A DNA stretch of 39,128 bases from Phycisphaerales bacterium (GTDB lineage: Bacteria; Planctomycetota; Phycisphaerae; Phycisphaerales; UBA1924), in NCBI GenBank assembly GCA_026647565.1, contig JAPKGU010000013.1, positions 1 to 39,128 of the forward strand. The letters are read 5' to 3'. Under the pieces are notes generated by a model. That model was not told the DNA's origin and did no database searches. It saw only the letters and a list, made by a program, of their open reading frames with translations. This document shows, one piece after another, positions 14,958 through 23,642 of this stretch (positions within the stretch are counted from its first letter, which is position 1; every line of letters begins with the position of its first letter). The position numbers and the translations under genes were made by a program.

Positions 14958-16727
14958 TCATCGCCCGATGAGCAGGAGCTGCTGGATCAGGTCGTCGGCC
15001 GTGCGCACCACGCGCGAAGACGCCGAGTACCCGGTCGAGGCGGTGATCATGTTGATGAACTCCTGACCCAGGTCCACGTTCGAAAGCTCGAGCGCCCCGC
15101 TGACGATCGATCCCGCGCCCATCTCGCCGGGTGCCGCCTCGACGGCCGGCCCGCTGTTGGCGCCGACTGTGAAGAGATTGCTGCCGAGGTCGACCAGCCC
15201 CTCGGCGTTCCGGAACATCGCGAGCGCCACCTGGCCGAGCGTGCGCGTCAGCCCGTTGGTGAAGAGGCCGGTGACGATACCGTCTGACCCGATGCCAAAG
15301 TCCGCGAGCGTGCCGATCGGCGAGCCGTCGCGATAGACGGCGGCGATGGCCGACCCGTCATCGGCGAGCGCCGTGACCTCGCCCGCATCGTCCTGCAGGT
15401 CGATGTCGAAGGCAAGAACGGGATCAGCGCCCGTGCCTGACCTGTCGATCACAACTCCGATGGGCGCAGTCGTGAGCAATCGCCCGTTGGTGTCGAATGA
15501 GACAGTGCCAGTGGCGATTCGAGTGTCCGGACCCGAGGCCCCAGCGCTGGTGTCGCGCGAGTCGACGTAGTAGCGCCACGTGGTGCCCAAGTCTCCCTTG
15601 GACTCGAGGACCATCGCCATCTCGACCTGGACCGGCTGCCCGAGCGAGTCGTACACGATGAACGACGTGCGCACCGACTCACCGTCCGCCTCGGCGATCG
15701 ACGTGGGCACGAACGGCGTGCCGGCGAGCGAGGCGTCGGCGTTGAGAAGGCGCAGGTCCGAGCCGTCCAGTGCGATCGCGTTCGCCGTGCCGGTGTTGCC
15801 GACGACCGTCAGGATCCCCGTCGCCGGATCCAGCGCGACGCCGGGCGTGTTGCCGTCGGGATTCGGGCTTCCGGTGTCGTGAAGCCCGAGCGCACGCGTG
15901 ATGAAGTCCATGAGGTCCTGCACCGTCGTTGACGACGAGATCGCCAGCGCGCTGGTGGGGAGCGTGGTCCCGCCACGCTGAGCACCCGCGATCTCGATGG
16001 ACTGGCCGGCCACAAAGAGTGGCGTGCCGCTGCCGGGAGCCGCGGGCGTCTCGATCTCCGTGAGCAGGCTCGTGGTCTCGAGCACGTTGGATCCTGAGGG
16101 CGGAACGGTGGCCCCTGCGATCAGTGAGAACCCAGCCGTCGCCGAGCCACCGAGCGTGATCTCGCTCCCCCGTGTTCCGGCGACGCCACCGGCGTTCAGG
16201 TTCCCGCTGAATCGGGTCACGGTGGACGCCTCGGCGATCGTGAGCTCGCCGATGGGGATCGAGATGCCCGTGAGCGTGCCGCGCTGGATCTGATACGACT
16301 CGTCCACGCCGTATCCGAGCAGGCGCTGCCCCGTGATCGTGGCGAGGTCTCCGGCGCTGTTCTGCCGGAAGCCGCCGGCTCGCGTGTACAAGGTCTGCCC
16401 TCCCGACTCGACGGTGAAGAACCCGTTGCCGTCGATCGCAAGGTCTCGTCCGTCGCCGGTGGGGCTGATGGCCCCGCCGACCATGGAGCGCTGCGTGCCC
16501 GCGATCTTCACGCCGAAGCCGATCTGCGAGGGGTTTGTCCCTCCCGACGTGTCGCCGGGGGCCGTGCCGATGCTCAGCGTGCGCCCGAACATGTTGGAGA
16601 AGACGGCGCGGCTTGACTTGAAGGCGTTCGTGTTCGCATTGGCGATGTTGTTGCCGACAACCTCGATGGTGCGGGAGTTCGCCGCCATGCCGGAGAGCCC
16701 GCTGTAGAAAGCCGTGGTCGATGACAT
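14958..16727 (-). CDS. flgE: flagellar hook protein FlgE
   Basis: FlgE polymerises into the hook outside the cell. The N-terminal rod/hook motif is clear (FYSGLSGMAANSRTIEVVGNNIANANTNAFKSSR), as are GFGVKIAGTQR, the D1 segment SPTGDGRDLAIDGNGFF, and the C-terminal heptad region (GALELSNVDLGQEFINMI and ASTGYSASSRVVRTADDLIQQLL). At 589 residues it is longer than the enteric protein (about 400) because of inserted central surface domains rich in Gly/Thr/Ser. Export uses the N-terminal region without cleavage. GAGAGG lies upstream, and a 5-bp hairpin (CCGGG/CCCGG) sits just before it. Confidence 0.96.
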   Translation of the reverse strand: MSSTTAFYSGLSGMAANSRTIEVVGNNIANANTNAFKSSRAVFSNMFGRTLSIGTAPGDTSGGTNPSQIGFGVKIAGTQRSMVGGAISPTGDGRDLAIDGNGFFTVESGGQTLYTRAGGFRQNSAGDLATITGQRLLGYGVDESYQIQRGTLTGISIPIGELTIAEASTVTRFSGNLNAGGVAGTRGSEITLGGSATAGFSLIAGATVPPSGSNVLETTSLLTEIETPAAPGSGTPLFVAGQSIEIAGAQRGGTTLPTSALAISSSTTVQDLMDFITRALGLHDTGSPNPDGNTPGVALDPATGILTVVGNTGTANAIALDGSDLRLLNADASLAGTPFVPTSIAEADGESVRTSFIVYDSLGQPVQVEMAMVLESKGDLGTTWRYYVDSRDTSAGASGPDTRIATGTVSFDTNGRLLTTAPIGVVIDRSGTGADPVLAFDIDLQDDAGEVTALADDGSAIAAVYRDGSPIGTLADFGIGSDGIVTGLFTNGLTRTLGQVALAMFRNAEGLVDLGSNLFTVGANSGPAVEAAPGEMGAGSIVSGALELSNVDLGQEFINMITASTGYSASSRVVRTADDLIQQLLLIGR

Positions 16728-16776
16728 GCTCGTTCCTCTCCCGGGACTCAGCCCGGACTCAACCTCATGACCGGGG

Positions 16777-17259
16777 TCAGGCCGCGTCCTCTCGATCGAT
16801 CAACGCCGACGCCAGCGACGGCGTCGGCACACCGGCCCGCGGCGGGCCGAGTGCACCCTCGGGTGCGGGCGGCGCCGAGGCGACAGCGTCGATGCCGTCG
16901 ACGCTCTGTCCAGCGCCGGGCTGGAACTCGGATCGGACCTGCCTGGTCAGAACATCGACGACAAGGAATCTCCCGTCGATCTCGACCAGGGCGTGGCTCG
17001 CGCCGCTGGCGTGCAACCGATCGATGACCTGTCCGAGGCGCGCCAGCTGAGATTCGTTCAACTGGACGGACGCCCCGCTCGCGACCGAGACAGGCAGCCC
17101 GCTGTCGAACGCCCCGGCGCTGGCACGCTCGAGCATGGCGCGAAAGTCCATCGCTCCCGTGGAAGAGGCGCCGGATCCGCCGCCGGGCGCCCGTTCGGAT
17201 GCGGCGCGTCCCGGCGCACCAATCCCACCCAGTGCACGAAGAAGTTCATCGCCTCCCAC
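16777..17259 (-). CDS. flagellar operon protein of the TIGR02530-like type
   Basis: Small protein found between flgD and flgE in many flagellar operons. Residues of roughly 70-115 (VQLNESQLARLGQVIDRLHASGASHALVEIDGRFLVVDVLTRQV) resemble the family core, in which a helix is followed by a pair of strands with 'D...FIV.V...TV'. Residues 1-50 and the last 45 are low-complexity Gly/Ala/Pro-rich. It starts with GTG, with the ribosome-binding site formed inside the flgD 3' end (GAGGGG), and 3 bases separate it from the flgD stop. The molecular role is not established to my knowledge. Confidence 0.7.
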   Translation of the reverse strand: MGGDELLRALGGIGAPGRAASERAPGGGSGASSTGAMDFRAMLERASAGAFDSGLPVSVASGASVQLNESQLARLGQVIDRLHASGASHALVEIDGRFLVVDVLTRQVRSEFQPGAGQSVDGIDAVASAPPAPEGALGPPRAGVPTPSLASALIDREDAA

Positions 17260-17262
17260 GGC

Positions 17263-17688
17263 TCACCCCTCCTCGATTGTGTCGGCCAGAACGCGGTCAA
17301 GACCCGACATCGGCACGCGCTTCCCGCCGAGCAGATTGAGGATGGTGCCGTCCGAGCCCCTTGAGACCGACGCGACCACGTCCTCGACGCGTTGCCCCGT
17401 CTCGGTCAACCCGCTGACGCGTTTCCCGATCAGCCCCGCTGCACCCGCAAACTCGTTCTGCAGGACCACGGACTCCAGGCGATCGCTCAGCTCAAGGTCA
17501 GACTGGATCGAGCGGATGCTCGACAACTGCTCCAGGAGCGCCCCGGTGTCGTTCGGCTCGAGCGGGTCCTGGTTCCGCAGTTCCGTCAGGATGATCCGCG
17601 TGAACTCCTCGCTGCTCAGCGAGCTGAACGCATCGCCCGCAGCGGTCCTCGTCCCGTCTCCCGCTCCGAGCACGCCGCTCACTGACAT
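17263..17688 (-). CDS. flgD: flagellar hook assembly protein FlgD, short form
   Basis: FlgD caps the growing hook. The N-terminal family motif is present (EEFTRIILTELRNQDPLEPNDTGALLEQLSSIRSIQ), followed by helices to QNEFAGAAGLIGKRVSG. At 141 residues it lacks the larger C-terminal FlgD Ig/tudor domains of enteric FlgD (about 230) and resembles the short Bacillus form. ATG 17688 is chosen because GGAGGT lies 6 bases upstream; the track start at 17730 has no such site and would overlap fliK. Confidence 0.9.
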   Translation of the reverse strand: MSVSGVLGAGDGTRTAAGDAFSSLSSEEFTRIILTELRNQDPLEPNDTGALLEQLSSIRSIQSDLELSDRLESVVLQNEFAGAAGLIGKRVSGLTETGQRVEDVVASVSRGSDGTILNLLGGKRVPMSGLDRVLADTIEEG

Positions 17689-17726
17689 CGTCGCACCTCC
17701 ATCACGCGTCCGCTCGGCACACCCGC

Positions 17727-19067
17727 TCATGCCGTCGCATCAAGTCGCAGAACCCCGTGCGTCTCTTCGCGCAGCACAACCTGCGCCGAGGCCCATTGCC
17801 CCGCGCCGGGCTCCTGCCTCCAGACGCCCGAGACGTCGGACCGACTGGTTCGCGCCTCCGCGCTGCGCGACCCGCTCTCCTGCGTGTCGCGATCCTGTTC
17901 ACGCCGATCCTCGGCGCTCGGGCGGTCCCCGCCCTCGTGTTGCACGCCGCGCTCCGCGTGGCGTTCTTCGGTTGCGTTCACAGGCTGGTCGCTCCGCGAC
18001 GCCGCCTCGACGCGAATGTGCTCGACCCCGAGTCCGCGAGCCTCGAGCGCCGCGCGAAGGGATCCCGCCTCGCGTTCCAGCAAAGCGCGTGCCTCCTCAC
18101 CAGACGCCCGAATCGTCACGGAGACGCTGCCCTGCTCGATGCGAACAGTCGCCCTCACCTCCCCGAGATGCTCGGGACGAAGTCGGAGTGTGACCGTCCC
18201 GCCGTTCCCCTTCAGAACATGCGCCAGACCGCGCGCAACCTGCGCTCCGGGAGTCGCTTCCTGCTCGACCGTGAAGGGTGATGCGCCGCGTCCCGGCTCG
18301 TTTCCCGCGCGGCTTGCACGCCCGATCGATACCAACCTCGCAAGCCCGTCGCGGCCGAGCCCTTGATCGCCTCCGGTCGCGGGTCCGCTCTGCGCCGCCT
18401 GTGTGATCGGCGCATTCGAGACGGCCGCCTTCACGCCACTTGGTGAGATGCTCGCGATGGGTTCCAACCTCGCAGGCAGCTCCGCCTGCCCAAGACTCGG
18501 CGCGGTCACCACGCCCGGACCGGACGATCGCGGCCCGTGCGTCTGATACGCGTCGGCCCGTTGCAGCGGATCGATCCCCTCACGCCCGGATGCGACCCCG
18601 GTCTTGGAGACACGAATCTCACCGCCCTGTTCGGCCAGGGGACTCGCCCCCGCCTCCGTGGAGTCTGATTGGCCGCTGCCGGCCGCTGCACGATCCGTTG
18701 GCGACGCTGGTCGATGTCCGTCGCGTCCCTCTTGCTCACTCGCGCGTCCAACGGACCGGCTTTCCTCGCCTGCCGGCGCCGCGTCGCGGCCCGCGGCGTC
18801 GTCGCTCGACTGTCGGCGCGACGACTCGATCATCTCGGTCCTGGCATCGATCGCGCGTGCCTGCTGCTCGACTGGTCGTTCGACCGAGAGAAGCGACGCC
18901 AGCGAGACTCCGAATGCGGACGCGTCGGTACCGTTCGGCCAGAGCGACCGTTCGAAGACCGGGTCCTGGACCTTGCGCCTCTTGGTGTTCTGCGCGGCTC
19001 CGCCGCCGGATGAGATTCCTGTTGTCGGGTCGATCTCCGTCGCCCTGGCACTCACCTGGAGCGTCAA
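17727..19067 (-). CDS. fliK: flagellar hook-length control protein FliK
   Basis: FliK is an exported ruler that measures hook length and switches FlhB. Most of the 446 residues are low-complexity and polar, as usual. The conserved C-terminal Flg_hook domain is clear: GGTVTLRLRPEHLGEVRATVRIEQGSVSVTIRASGEEARALLERE, then LRAALEARGLGVEHIRVE. A His/Glu/Arg-rich tail follows. The start codon is TTG, supported by GAGGAG 5 bases upstream within the preceding stop region. It lies 9 bases after the MotE-like gene. Confidence 0.9.
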   Translation of the reverse strand: MTLQVSARATEIDPTTGISSGGGAAQNTKRRKVQDPVFERSLWPNGTDASAFGVSLASLLSVERPVEQQARAIDARTEMIESSRRQSSDDAAGRDAAPAGEESRSVGRASEQEGRDGHRPASPTDRAAAGSGQSDSTEAGASPLAEQGGEIRVSKTGVASGREGIDPLQRADAYQTHGPRSSGPGVVTAPSLGQAELPARLEPIASISPSGVKAAVSNAPITQAAQSGPATGGDQGLGRDGLARLVSIGRASRAGNEPGRGASPFTVEQEATPGAQVARGLAHVLKGNGGTVTLRLRPEHLGEVRATVRIEQGSVSVTIRASGEEARALLEREAGSLRAALEARGLGVEHIRVEAASRSDQPVNATEERHAERGVQHEGGDRPSAEDRREQDRDTQESGSRSAEARTSRSDVSGVWRQEPGAGQWASAQVVLREETHGVLRLDATA

Positions 19068-19076
19068 CCGTTCTCC

Positions 19077-19796
19077 TCACGGACCCGCGTTCGCCTGGGC
19101 TCCCTGTGCGTTCACCACCGGAACCTCGTTGCCGCGCGTCCGCAGTCGCTCCAGCAAATCGGCTGCCACGCCCGCCTGTCCGGTGGCGACCAGCTCGTTG
19201 AGTATGGCCGTGCGCTTGCGGTCCTGCATGGCGTTCAGATAGGACACCGCCTGCGACTCCTGGCCCCGTCCGAGCAGCTCGGTGAGCATGGTGGTTGCGT
19301 CCGCGGCCTCCATGCCTTCGAGGGCCGCGACGACCTTCTTGAACTGCTTGTCACCCTCGGTCTTCTTGATCTCGTCGCGAAGAGCGTTGAACGCCCGCTC
19401 GCGCTGCTCGAGGGCCGCGATGTCTGCGTCGATCTTGCGCTGGTCCCGCGCAATCGCTTCCTGGAGCATGCGCACCTCTTTGCGCAGCCGTTCGAGGCGT
19501 TGCTCCTCGTCGGCGTTGCGCTGCACGCGCATGTCCATTGCGTCCGCAACGGGGATGGGAGCGCCTTCTCTGGCCTTGGCGTCCGCCTCGGCTTGCTGCT
19601 CGGCGGCGAGCCGCGCCGCCTCCTCCTGCTCGACGCGGGACCTTTCCTCAGCGACGGTTTCGACGAAGACCGCCCGTACCTTGTGCACGCGCTCGCGATC
19701 GACCCTGCCGCCCGCGACGAGCCATCCGACGATCCCGAGGATCGCGACCATGTTGGCGACCGCCATGAAGGAGAGTGCGTTCCAGATCGTTCGCAT
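19077..19796 (-). CDS. MotE/YlxF-like flagellar protein with MgtE N-terminal-type domain
   Basis: Single-pass membrane protein between fliJ and fliK, the position of ylxF in Bacillus. From ATG 19796 it has an N-terminal helix (FMAVANMVAILGIVGWLVAGG), a long Glu/Arg/Ala-rich coiled coil (about residues 60-160) and a C-terminal MgtE_N-like helical repeat (VVAALEGMEAADATTMLTELLGRGQESQAVSYLNAMQDRKRTAILNELV). This matches the MotE/FlbB architecture, which acts on stators or early flagellar assembly. The track start at 19895 would overlap fliJ by 100 bases; the ATG shares one base with the fliJ stop (TGATG), so coupling is likely. Confidence 0.8.
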   Translation of the reverse strand: MRTIWNALSFMAVANMVAILGIVGWLVAGGRVDRERVHKVRAVFVETVAEERSRVEQEEAARLAAEQQAEADAKAREGAPIPVADAMDMRVQRNADEEQRLERLRKEVRMLQEAIARDQRKIDADIAALEQRERAFNALRDEIKKTEGDKQFKKVVAALEGMEAADATTMLTELLGRGQESQAVSYLNAMQDRKRTAILNELVATGQAGVAADLLERLRTRGNEVPVVNAQGAQANAGP

Positions 19797-20296
19797 CACC
19801 AGGCCCCTTGATCGTGGCGCGTCGCGCGCCCGTGCCCCATCACCGTCAGATCGTCGAGCGATCGCTGCTCCAGCCGTCCCTGCTCGGTACGCCATTCATT
19901 CCATCGGCGTTCGCGAAGGTCCTGGATCGCCAGGCGCCGGCGCGCCGCTTCGAGAAGCGCCGCCCTGGCCTCGGCCACCCTCTTCCGGGCGGACGCGAGC
20001 GTGAGAATCGAACGCTTGAACTCAGCCATCTCCTTGATCGTCGCGCCGGCCTGCAACCGGACCTCGCGCACGTCGACCCCTCCGCGCTGATCGCCACCCG
20101 GTTCACTTGGGCTCGGTCCGACCAACTGCTGTCTCCACTCCTGGCGTGCCGCCTCGATCCGCGCCTGGATGCGGCGCATCTCGCGCTCGGCTTCCAGTCG
20201 GGCCGCTTCACGCTCGGCGAGGGCACGCTGCGCCCGCTCCTCCTCGCGGATCCGCTGCTTCATCACGGGCTCGAGCGTGAACACAAACCTTGGCAT
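19796..20296 (-). CDS. fliJ: flagellar export chaperone FliJ
   Basis: FliJ is a coiled-coil stalk in the export ATPase ring. The protein starts with the conserved FVFTLEPVMKQRIREEERAQRALAEREAARLEAEREMRRIQ and is helical and charged throughout, ending with a second coil (ARKRVAEARAALLEAARRRLAIQDLRERR). The length of 166 residues is slightly above the usual 145. It follows fliI by 16 bases and overlaps the next gene by one base. Identification rests on the N-terminal pattern and operon position, since FliJ is poorly conserved. Confidence 0.88.
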   Translation of the reverse strand: MPRFVFTLEPVMKQRIREEERAQRALAEREAARLEAEREMRRIQARIEAARQEWRQQLVGPSPSEPGGDQRGGVDVREVRLQAGATIKEMAEFKRSILTLASARKRVAEARAALLEAARRRLAIQDLRERRWNEWRTEQGRLEQRSLDDLTVMGHGRATRHDQGAW

Positions 20297-20312
20297 CTCG
20301 GCGAGACCTCAC

Positions 20313-21734
20313 TCAGGCACGGGCCTTTGCCGCGTTTCGCTTCTGAACCATGTCCCCGGACATGAGCGCAATCTTGAGGAGCTCGGCGCGGGCCTCCTCG
20401 TACGAGGCGCGGTCGTCGCGTCCCTGCCTCAGGAGCGCATCGATCCTGGGCATCAGCTCGATCGCCACGTCGGTCTCCGCGCTCGACCCGTGGGCGTACG
20501 CGCCGATCCGCACAAGCTCGTCGACCTCCCGGTACATCGAGACCAGACGCTGCACCTGGCGTCGCGCGGACTGGTGCCCCTTATCGGAGACGTCGTCGGC
20601 GACGCGGCTGATCGAGTCGAGCACATCGATCGCCGGATAATGGCCTCGCTGCGCGAGCTTTCGCGAGAGCCAGACGTGCCCGTCGAGGATGCCCCGCGCC
20701 GCGTCGGCCACCGGCTCGGTCATGTCGTCGCCCTCGACGAGCACGCTGAACAGGCCAGTCACCGAACCCGTGCCCCCGCCCGGCAGATCGACGGCCCCTG
20801 CACGCTCGAGCAGCTGCGCAAGCGCCGAGAAGACGCTGGGCGTGTACCCGCGCGTCGCCGGCGGTTCACCAACCGACAGGCCGATCTGACGCTGGGCGTG
20901 CGCGAACCGGGTCACGGAGTCCATGATGAGCAGCACGTCCATCCCGCGATCGCGACAGTCCTCGGAGACCGCCATCGCCGCCATCGCGGCGCGAACCCGC
21001 ATCAGGGGCGACTCGTCTCCGGTCGAGACGACGACGACGGCGCGCGAAAGCCCCTCCTCGCCCAGGACGTGCTCGACGAAGTCCTTGACCTCGCGACCTC
21101 GCTCGCCGATCAATGCAATCACCGAAACATCGGCGCTCGTGCGCTTCGCGATTGTGCCGACCAGCGTGCTCTTGCCGACGCCTGGCCCCGCGAAGATCCC
21201 CATCCGCTGGCCCTTCCCCATCGTCAGCATCAGGTCGATCGCGCGTACGCCCGTCTCGATCCGCTCGGTCACACGCCGACGCGACAAGGCGCCGATCGGC
21301 GCCGGCGCGAGCAGCCGCGGCGAAAGCCCCTCCGGATTTCCCTTCCCGTCGATCGGCCTGCCCAGACCGTCGATCACACGCCCGATCAGCGATGGCCCTG
21401 CACCGATCGTGGGTGAGACCTGCTCGCCCACGGCGGCGTCCCCCGGGCGAATCCCGTCGATCCGACCGAGCATCATCACCTGGGCCTGCGTGCGCGAGAA
21501 CCCGACGATCTCGCCGAGAGACACCTCTGAAGACCTGTCCGCTTGCCCCGTCGTGCTGCCCGCGCGCTCGATCGAGACCAGCGTGCCGACCGGGAGCGGG
21601 AGATCATCGACAAGCACCGTCATCCCGCGCAGCCCCGCGACGCGTCCCGTTGCCCGGATCCCCTGCACGCGTGAGAGCACGGACAACTCCGGCCCCAGAC
21701 CGAGGGTCACGCCGCTGGGGTGAACGCCGCTCAT
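20313..21734 (-). CDS. fliI: flagellar export ATPase FliI
   Basis: FliI is the F1-beta-like hexameric ATPase of flagellar export. Walker A GPGVGKST is at residues 183-190. Further family motifs are SVIALIGERGREVKDFVEH, the Walker B strand VLLIMDSVTRFAHAQRQIGLSVGEPPATRGYTPSVFSALAQLLERAG and a C-terminal helical domain. The length of 473 residues is slightly long. The ATG overlaps the fliH stop by 4 bases. The FliH-FliI-FliJ complex is complete here. Confidence 0.97.
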   Translation of the reverse strand: MSGVHPSGVTLGLGPELSVLSRVQGIRATGRVAGLRGMTVLVDDLPLPVGTLVSIERAGSTTGQADRSSEVSLGEIVGFSRTQAQVMMLGRIDGIRPGDAAVGEQVSPTIGAGPSLIGRVIDGLGRPIDGKGNPEGLSPRLLAPAPIGALSRRRVTERIETGVRAIDLMLTMGKGQRMGIFAGPGVGKSTLVGTIAKRTSADVSVIALIGERGREVKDFVEHVLGEEGLSRAVVVVSTGDESPLMRVRAAMAAMAVSEDCRDRGMDVLLIMDSVTRFAHAQRQIGLSVGEPPATRGYTPSVFSALAQLLERAGAVDLPGGGTGSVTGLFSVLVEGDDMTEPVADAARGILDGHVWLSRKLAQRGHYPAIDVLDSISRVADDVSDKGHQSARRQVQRLVSMYREVDELVRIGAYAHGSSAETDVAIELMPRIDALLRQGRDDRASYEEARAELLKIALMSGDMVQKRNAAKARA

Positions 21735-22543
21735 GCCGCGTGTCTCTTGTCCGACGCGTCCCTCAGACGCGCGTCCTGGAGAAGCGAGTCCCTTCCGTCA
21801 GCGCTCTCCGAGGGCTCGCCCGGCGCACCCGCCTGAGGGGAGACGACGTTCACGCCGATCGCGCCGGCGAGTCGCTCGATCTGCGTGCGGATCGTCGCGT
21901 CGATCGTGCCTCCCGCGTCCGTGCGGATGATGCAGCCGCCGCGCTCGACGCGCGGATCGCAGACCAGCGTCGTGTGCGTGACCTCGGCGAACTTCGAGAC
22001 AAGAGCGGGCATCGCCTCTCGAACGATCGGCTCATCCTCGGGGGAGATGGCGACCGTGATCCGTGATTCCCTTGCCAGGAGCGAGAGCGCGGCATCCATC
22101 TGCGCGAGGACCGCAAGCGCGTCGGACGCGATGGCGCGCCGGGCAACTCGTTCCGCGACCGCAACGGCAAGACTGAGCGCGTCTCGCCGCAACGCGCCGA
22201 GCATCTCGATCCGGGACGCCTCGAACGCTCCGATCGCTCCCTGCCAGGACGCCACGACGCCGGCCAGCGCCGCGCCCCGCTCGACCAGGGCCGCGTTTCG
22301 GCCCTCTTCCAGCCCGCTGTCCCGCCCCTCCTCCAGCCCCTTCTCGTATCCGAGGCGGTGCCCCTCTTCGCGTGCATCGGCGATCAATCGGTCGCGTTCG
22401 GCCCTCGCCTCGGCGAGGATGCGCTCCGCCTCGGCACGGGCCGACGCGATGTGGCGCTCCCCTTCGCGCGCGATATCGCCGAGATTCATGACGAGCGCCT
22501 CCCGCGCCGCCCGCTCGACCTCGGCTCGCCTGATCATGCCCAT
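21731..22543 (-). CDS. fliH: flagellar export regulator FliH
   Basis: FliH is the peripheral stalk-like regulator of FliI. It shows a long helical coil rich in Ala/Glu/Arg (EGERHIASARAEAERILAEARAERDRLIADA), a GxxxG-repeat helix (KGLEEGRDSGLEEGR) typical of FliH, and a C-terminal domain with VAERVARRAIASD and DPRVERGGCIIRTDAGGTIDATIRTQIERL. ATG 22543 is preferred (GGAG 9 bases upstream); the track start at 22579 is a TTG. This gives 270 residues and a 49-base gap from fliG. Confidence 0.9.
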   Translation of the reverse strand: MGMIRRAEVERAAREALVMNLGDIAREGERHIASARAEAERILAEARAERDRLIADAREEGHRLGYEKGLEEGRDSGLEEGRNAALVERGAALAGVVASWQGAIGAFEASRIEMLGALRRDALSLAVAVAERVARRAIASDALAVLAQMDAALSLLARESRITVAISPEDEPIVREAMPALVSKFAEVTHTTLVCDPRVERGGCIIRTDAGGTIDATIRTQIERLAGAIGVNVVSPQAGAPGEPSESADGRDSLLQDARLRDASDKRHAA

Positions 22544-22592
22544 CGCACTCGCTCCGCGCCCGACGATCCGGGCGATCAACTCCGCACTCTCG

Positions 22593-23630
22593 TCAGACCA
22601 TCATCTCGCTCTCGCCGCGACCCGAGATCACGACGTCGCCCGACTCCTCGAGACGTCTGACGATGTCCACGATCCGCTGCTGGGCCGCCTCGACGTCGCT
22701 CACACGCACCGGACCCATGTACTCCATGTCCTCCTTGATCATCGCGGCGGCCCGCTCGGACATGTTGCCGAAGATCTTCTCCTTCAGGTCCTCGCTCGCG
22801 GTCTTGAGCGCCAGCGCGAGCTCGCTGTTCTCGACCTCCTTCAGCACGGCCTGGATGCCCTTGCCGTTCACCATCAGGATGTCCTCGAAGACGAACATCA
22901 GGCGGCGGATCTGCTCGACCAGATCGGGGTCATCCGCCTCCAGTCCCTCCATGATCAGCTTCTCGGTAGAGCGATCGGCCAGGTTGAGGATCTCGGCGAC
23001 CGTCGGCACGCCGCCGGCCTTCTCCATCGACTGCGTCAGCATGCTCGCAAGCCGGCTCTCCAGCCCCTTTTCAACCTCGCGGATGACCTCGGGGTTCGTC
23101 TGCTCCATGTTGGCGATCCGCTTGATCACCTCGACCTGCTTCTGCACCGGGAGCCCGCCGATGATCTCCGCCGCCTTGTGGTGCGGCAGATGGCACGTGA
23201 TCAGCGCGATCGTCTGTGGGTGCTCGTCCTGGATGAACGTGAGAAGGTTGTCCGTCTCCGCGCGCTGCAGGAAGCTGAAAGGCGTTTTCTGAACCTGCGT
23301 CTGGATCTGCGCGAGCACGCGCTCGGCCTGCTTCGGATCGAGAGACTGCGCCAGCACCTGCTTGGCGTAGTCAAGCCCGCCCTCGTTGGCGAAACGCTGC
23401 GCGATCGTCAGGTTGTAGAACTCCTCCACCACCGCCGCCTGGAGCGCGTCCGGAACCCGCCCAAGCCCCGCAAGTTCACGCGTGACCTCCTCCACCGTCT
23501 CCGCCGGCAGAGACTTGAGCATCAGCGCCGCCTGCTCGGGACCGATCGCCAGCAGGAGGATCGCGGCCTTCGTCAGCCCCTCCAGCTCGGCCGGATCGCT
23601 CGGCAACTTGTCGTGCGGCTTCCTGGCCAT
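22593..23630 (-). CDS. fliG: flagellar motor switch protein FliG
   Basis: FliG is the rotor protein that contacts the stator and transmits torque. The EHPQ motif is at residues 136-139 (DEHPQTIALITCHLP). The C-terminal torque domain shows DPDLVEQIRRLMFVFEDILMV and GKGIQAVLKEVENSELALALK, with the charged helix SEDLKEKIFGNMSERAAAMIKEDMEYMGPVRVSDVEAAQQ. The length of 345 residues is typical. It lies 12 bases after fliF, with GGAG 6 bases before the ATG. FliM, which normally links FliG to FliN, is not in the window. Confidence 0.97.
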   Translation of the reverse strand: MARKPHDKLPSDPAELEGLTKAAILLLAIGPEQAALMLKSLPAETVEEVTRELAGLGRVPDALQAAVVEEFYNLTIAQRFANEGGLDYAKQVLAQSLDPKQAERVLAQIQTQVQKTPFSFLQRAETDNLLTFIQDEHPQTIALITCHLPHHKAAEIIGGLPVQKQVEVIKRIANMEQTNPEVIREVEKGLESRLASMLTQSMEKAGGVPTVAEILNLADRSTEKLIMEGLEADDPDLVEQIRRLMFVFEDILMVNGKGIQAVLKEVENSELALALKTASEDLKEKIFGNMSERAAAMIKEDMEYMGPVRVSDVEAAQQRIVDIVRRLEESGDVVISGRGESEMMV

Positions 23631-23642
23631 CGATCGCTCCCG